Made by a program: the position numbers and the translations under genes
Origin: an uncultured Alphaproteobacteria bacterium
GTDB lineage: Bacteria; Pseudomonadota; Alphaproteobacteria; RF32; CAG-239
Assembly: GCA_947588655.1 (NCBI GenBank)
Contig: CANPYS010000011.1
Span: 1 to 49,525, forward strand
DNA length: 49,525 nucleotides
Direction: 5' to 3'
In this document: positions 48,752 to 49,525 of the stretch, in pieces
Layout of the letters: each line of letters begins with the position of its first letter
Position numbering within the stretch: the stretch's first letter is position 1
Notes under the pieces: model-generated
Databases searched by the model: none
What the model was told of the DNA's origin: nothing
What the model saw: only the letters and a program-made list of their open reading frames with translations

Positions 48752-49525
48752 AACAGGCCGAACTTGAGCTGGTCCTCCGCGCTCTCCGGTCTTACTCACA
48801 GAATGATAAGTCCCGTTTCCTTTTTCACTAACCATAAAGGCTTTGAGCTGATTTTCAAGATTAGGATTAACACTCCAATGATAAAATCTTTCATAATTTG
48901 CAAAACTCTTGGTCGTAACACCTTTTGTCTTAAGGGTATCTAAGCTCTTTTCCAAAATAGAAAGTGTCTCCCAATTAAAGCCATTATTTGTCTCTATTTT
49001 CACTTTATTTAAATCAACCCCGATCATAAGTAAAAGCTCGCCGACAGAAGGCAAATACCATTTTCCTTGACCGACCAACGGATCATCCGAATCCACATTC
49101 AAAGGATAAAATTCTAAAGCCGCTTTTGCCGCCGATGCCTGGCAATATTGATTATACTCCTTTGTTTGCGGTTGATATATTTTGTTTACACAGTTTGTCT
49201 CATCTGTATTTTCTAAAGAAGCTATTTGTTGCGTGAGTTCTTTACCGCTAAAAGCGGCAGAATGAACATCTTTAAGCGTTTCATCTGTAATGTTATCTGG
49301 AATGTTTAATTTTATATCTAAATTCTTTAAGCCATAAACAAAATATTGGATGGATCCATTAAAAGGCTTTTGAGGATCAAAATTTCCGTTTTTATCGCTA
49401 TATAAGTCACTCAGAGCAACGACTTTACCATGATAACCGCCGTCTGTCACATAATAAACCACGCCGACGGGGGTTTTAGAACCATTATAATCATCCACCA
49501 AGCCACATGAGCCGTCGGCATAATA
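48740..49525 (-). CDS. Secreted cysteine-rich family protein (paralogue 4), cut by the window edge
   Basis: The last 262 residues are visible. The frame is open to the window end, starting in YYADGSCGLVDDYNGSKTPV, so the signal peptide and most of the cysteine region lie outside. The DUF1566-like domain shows VGVVYYVTDGGYHGKVVALS, GQGKWYLPSVGELLLMIGVD and the terminal VRPVLEF. In sequence it is the most distant of the four. No hairpin elements are seen at its 3' end, unlike paralogues 1 and 2. Confidence 0.8.
   Translation of the reverse strand, partial: YYADGSCGLVDDYNGSKTPVGVVYYVTDGGYHGKVVALSDLYSDKNGNFDPQKPFNGSIQYFVYGLKNLDIKLNIPDNITDETLKDVHSAAFSGKELTQQIASLENTDETNCVNKIYQPQTKEYNQYCQASAAKAALEFYPLNVDSDDPLVGQGKWYLPSVGELLLMIGVDLNKVKIETNNGFNWETLSILEKSLDTLKTKGVTTKSFANYERFYHWSVNPNLENQLKAFMVSEKGNGTYHSVSKTGERGGPAQVRPVLEF

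Noticed and set aside
1-49525. tRNA, rRNA, tmRNA or CRISPR arrays
   Set aside because: No cloverleaf, no rRNA motifs and no regularly spaced direct repeats were seen. The repeats present are palindromic and irregularly placed.

Overview
The window looks like a chromosomal segment of an uncultured, host-associated alphaproteobacterium with an AT-rich genome. This is inferred from gene content, since no rRNA is present. Alphaproteobacterial signals are: ChpT, the histidine phosphotransferase of the CtrA relay; a DksA with the degenerate one-cysteine zinc site; the maf-rng-yacG cluster; RpoH; TrmFO; prmC followed by a DUF4167 gene; and yqeY-dnaG. From memory, cysteine-rich secreted proteins like the four paralogues here occur in gut alphaproteobacterial metagenome assemblies.

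Layout. 1-2236: a flavodoxin-fold reductase and a GltD/PreT-like oxidoreductase. 2237-4250: a repeat nest around the first cysteine-rich secreted protein gene. 4253-6609 (minus): dksA-maf-rng-yacG. 6696-8500: a pilin, a beta-barrel protein and a small membrane-anchored protein. 8501-10360: the second cysteine-rich paralogue inside a second repeat nest. 10363-14126: divergent aas-like and fadL genes (fatty-acid uptake and re-acylation). 14243-20594: DUF2157/GDYXXLXY pair, chpT with an exported partner, trmFO, a squalene/phytoene-synthase-like gene and a beta-barrel protein. 20697-23879: an exported protein, a 56-codon ORF, two LysR-type genes (one minimal) and a GNAT. 23860-28040 (minus): zinc-ribbon membrane protein, yqeY, dnaG, APC permease. 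28181-31151: ftsE-ftsX-ydcF-like-plsC. 31227-34290: unknown genes around an apparent HNH nuclease toxin/SUKH immunity pair. 34340-37993 (minus): a surface-glycan operon with a glycosyltransferase, a polysaccharide pyruvyl transferase and an F420H2-dehydrogenase-beta-like protein. 38091-40406: HAD phosphatase and dimeric-type GlyRS. 40433-42056: third cysteine-rich paralogue and third repeat nest. 42057-48751: glycine-zipper lipoprotein, asnS, exported protein, rpoH, prmC, DUF4167, metallophosphoesterase and HAD nucleotidase. 48740-end: fourth cysteine-rich paralogue, cut by the window edge.

Most noteworthy. (1) The glycan operon has two separate nine-G tracts in two adjacent, translationally coupled genes. 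Each puts its gene out of frame by one step, which is what slipped-strand phase variation of a surface glycan looks like. (2) The cysteine-rich paralogues form a mosaic family. Three of them share an upstream 103-104 bp inverted-repeat element and lie among hairpin elements whose stems differ in sequence but stay paired around a conserved double-GTAC core. (3) An HNH nuclease gene overlaps a SUKH-fold immunity gene by 20 bp. (4) A strong terminator with no gene before it sits downstream of one inverted-repeat element and may end a small RNA.
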